Assembly: GCA_046724035.1 (NCBI GenBank)
Contig: JBKOVT010000266.1
Span: 1-5,359, forward strand
Length of the DNA stretch: 5,359 bases
Source: DATARH01 sp046724035
Lineage (GTDB): Bacteria; Pseudomonadota; Alphaproteobacteria; ATCC43930; CGMCC-115725
Reading direction: 5' to 3'
Part shown: positions 4,018 through 5,359 of the stretch, piece after piece
How the letters are laid out: every line of letters starts with the position of its first letter
Numbering within the stretch: the stretch's first letter is position 1
Made by a program: the position numbers and the translations under genes
Notes under the pieces: generated by a model
Seen by the model: only the letters and a program-made list of their open reading frames with translations
The model's database searches: none
Told to the model about the DNA's origin: nothing

Positions 4018-5359
4018 TCAATGCCGCGGAGCGCTGCTGCCCACCCCTTGCTCGAGCCACAGATCCTCGAAGCGCGACGAGTTGTAGATGCTGTTGACCA
4101 TCGTTGTCAGCCCCTTGAGCCGCGGCATTCGGCAGTTCGCTGCGCGGTTGTAAAACAGGATCGGGCGGGCATCGTCCTCGATCAGTTTCCGCTCGATCTC
4201 CCACACCAGCTTCTTGCGTTTATCGATGTTCGTCTCAGCCGATTGCCGCTCGACCAGCTTGTCCACCTCCGGATTGCAGTAGTTGGTATAATTGCGCGGC
4301 GAGCCGCAGACGTAGTTCTCGTAAAATGCGACGTCCGGATCGTCGACTGCGGTTTCCGTGATGTTCATCCCAATCTTGTAATCCTTGCGCATCAGCGTCG
4401 GATACCACTGCGTCGTGTCGATCGGGTTGAGCTCCGCGTCGATGTAGATTTTCTTCAGCTGATCGATCAGGACCACAGCGGGATCGCGGTAGGGAGCGAC
4501 ATTGCGCGTCGACACCGTGACTTTCAGCGGCTTGTCGGGGCCATAACCCAGCTTTTCCATGATTTTGAGGGCCTTGGCCCGGCTCGACGCGATGTCCGGA
4601 TCGTAGCCCGGCAAGTTTCGCATCGCATAGGGCGGCATCCCCCATACCCCTTCTGGGGGCGGCTGCATGACCCCGCCGATGGCGCCCTGCCCGTCGGCGA
4701 TAATCTCGACAAAGGCCTGACGGTCGATCGTCAAAGACATCGCGCGCCGCAGCTCGGGATTATCGAATGGCGGCACGTCGCGGTTGACGATCAAGTTGCG
4801 TGCGACATTGGCCACTACCAAATCGCAGATCGCTTCCGGCACCTTGTTCTTGACGTCCTTCAGCTGCGGCATCGTCACGCCGAAATACACGTCTTCGTTG
4901 CCGGCCATGAAGGACAGCAGCCGGGTCGAGACGTCCTGGATGATGCGGTATTCAATGCCGTCGAGATACGGTTTTCCCGGTTTCCAGTAATCCCGATTGC
5001 GGGTAACCGTGATCGACTGATTCGGCTTGAACTCGACGAATTTGAATGGGCCGGTGCCGATCGGATGCAGCCGCATTTGCGCCGGCGATACGTGGCACGG
5101 GTAGATCGGCGTCCATCCCGTCGCCAGCATCGAGAGCAGCGATGGCTGCGGCCGTTTGAGGTGGAAGCTGACCTCGTAATCGCCGTTGGTGGTCACGTCC
5201 GAGACATTATCGAACCAAGATTTGCGCGGGTTGATGCGCAGCTTTTCGCTCGCCTTGCCCTGCAGAAGGTCGATCGTGCACTTGACGTCCTTGGCGGTGA
5301 ACGGCTTTCCGTCATGCCATTTGACGCCCTTGTGCAGCGGGAAGGTGAGCTCGGTCCCG
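4018..5359 (-). CDS. ABC transporter substrate-binding protein, family 5, 5' end outside window
   Basis: Partial gene: 446 codons are visible and the reading frame stays open to the right edge. An apparent start at 5196 is only an internal GTG, because upstream codons encode GVKWHDGKPFTAKDVKCT and NPRKSWFDNVSDV, which match the paralogue. By comparison with that 531-aa paralogue about 92 N-terminal residues, including the signal peptide, are missing, giving an estimated full length near 538. Family 5 blocks present include GTGPFKFVEFKPN, NRDYWKPGKPYLDGIEYRI, FDNPELRRAMSLTIDR and NYTNYCNPEVDKL. It differs from the downstream copy mainly around the middle (VSTRLLSFMAGNEDVYFGV) and by a nine-residue C-terminal extension, GVGSSAPRH, after the shared LWLEQ/IWLDQ end. 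The stop is TGA and a hairpin begins 2 nt later. The role is a periplasmic receptor for an ABC importer; different ligand preference from its paralogue is possible but not shown. Confidence 0.93.
   Translation of the reverse strand, partial: GTELTFPLHKGVKWHDGKPFTAKDVKCTIDLLQGKASEKLRINPRKSWFDNVSDVTTNGDYEVSFHLKRPQPSLLSMLATGWTPIYPCHVSPAQMRLHPIGTGPFKFVEFKPNQSITVTRNRDYWKPGKPYLDGIEYRIIQDVSTRLLSFMAGNEDVYFGVTMPQLKDVKNKVPEAICDLVVANVARNLIVNRDVPPFDNPELRRAMSLTIDRQAFVEIIADGQGAIGGVMQPPPEGVWGMPPYAMRNLPGYDPDIASSRAKALKIMEKLGYGPDKPLKVTVSTRNVAPYRDPAVVLIDQLKKIYIDAELNPIDTTQWYPTLMRKDYKIGMNITETAVDDPDVAFYENYVCGSPRNYTNYCNPEVDKLVERQSAETNIDKRKKLVWEIERKLIEDDARPILFYNRAANCRMPRLKGLTTMVNSIYNSSRFEDLWLEQGVGSSAPRH

Noticed and set aside
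5194..5196. GTG as the true start of the right-hand receptor gene
   Set aside because: The frame upstream of it is open to the window edge and matches the paralogue, so this GTG is an internal Val codon.
1..5359. CRISPR array, tRNA, rRNA, insertion sequence or attachment site
   Set aside because: No spaced direct repeats, cloverleaf, transposase motifs or terminal inverted repeats with target duplications were seen; the only long-range repetition is the divergent receptor gene pair.

Overview
The window is GC-rich (clearly above 60% by eye). Every credible gene lies on the minus strand, so transcription runs from the right edge to the left. High GC, Sec signal sequence style, strong GGAGG-type ribosome sites and a GTCGTCCCGGC/GCCGGGACGAC palindrome of the kind scattered through Bradyrhizobium-like genomes suggest an alphaproteobacterium, probably Hyphomicrobiales. 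This placement is inference.

Layout in transcription order. (1) 5359-4018: an extracellular solute-binding protein of the peptide/nickel family (family 5), cut at its N-terminus by the window edge. (2) 3845-2250: a complete paralogue of the same protein with a Sec signal peptide. (3) 2095-1619: a single-module VOC (glyoxalase/dioxygenase superfamily) metalloprotein. (4) 1609-746: a divergent HpcH/HpaI-family class II aldolase, whose ribosome site overlaps the stop codon of gene 3. (5) 627-124: a flavin reductase-like FMN-binding split-barrel protein. Hairpins follow four of the five genes closely: 3983-4015, 2221-2242 plus 2178-2207, 703-733 (weak) and 54-87.

Taken together this looks like an uptake-plus-catabolism locus. 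Two periplasmic binding proteins would capture a small organic solute, and a VOC enzyme, a C-C lyase and a flavin reductase would process it. HpaC-like reductase, VOC and HpaI-like aldolase types also occur together in aromatic meta-cleavage pathways. However, the VOC protein is too short for a classical extradiol dioxygenase, and no monooxygenase or transporter permease lies in the window, so the substrate cannot be named. The cluster looks like ordinary accessory metabolism. Its most unusual points are the tandem binding-protein pair and the altered active-site positions of the aldolase. I see no mobile element, CRISPR array, tRNA or rRNA.
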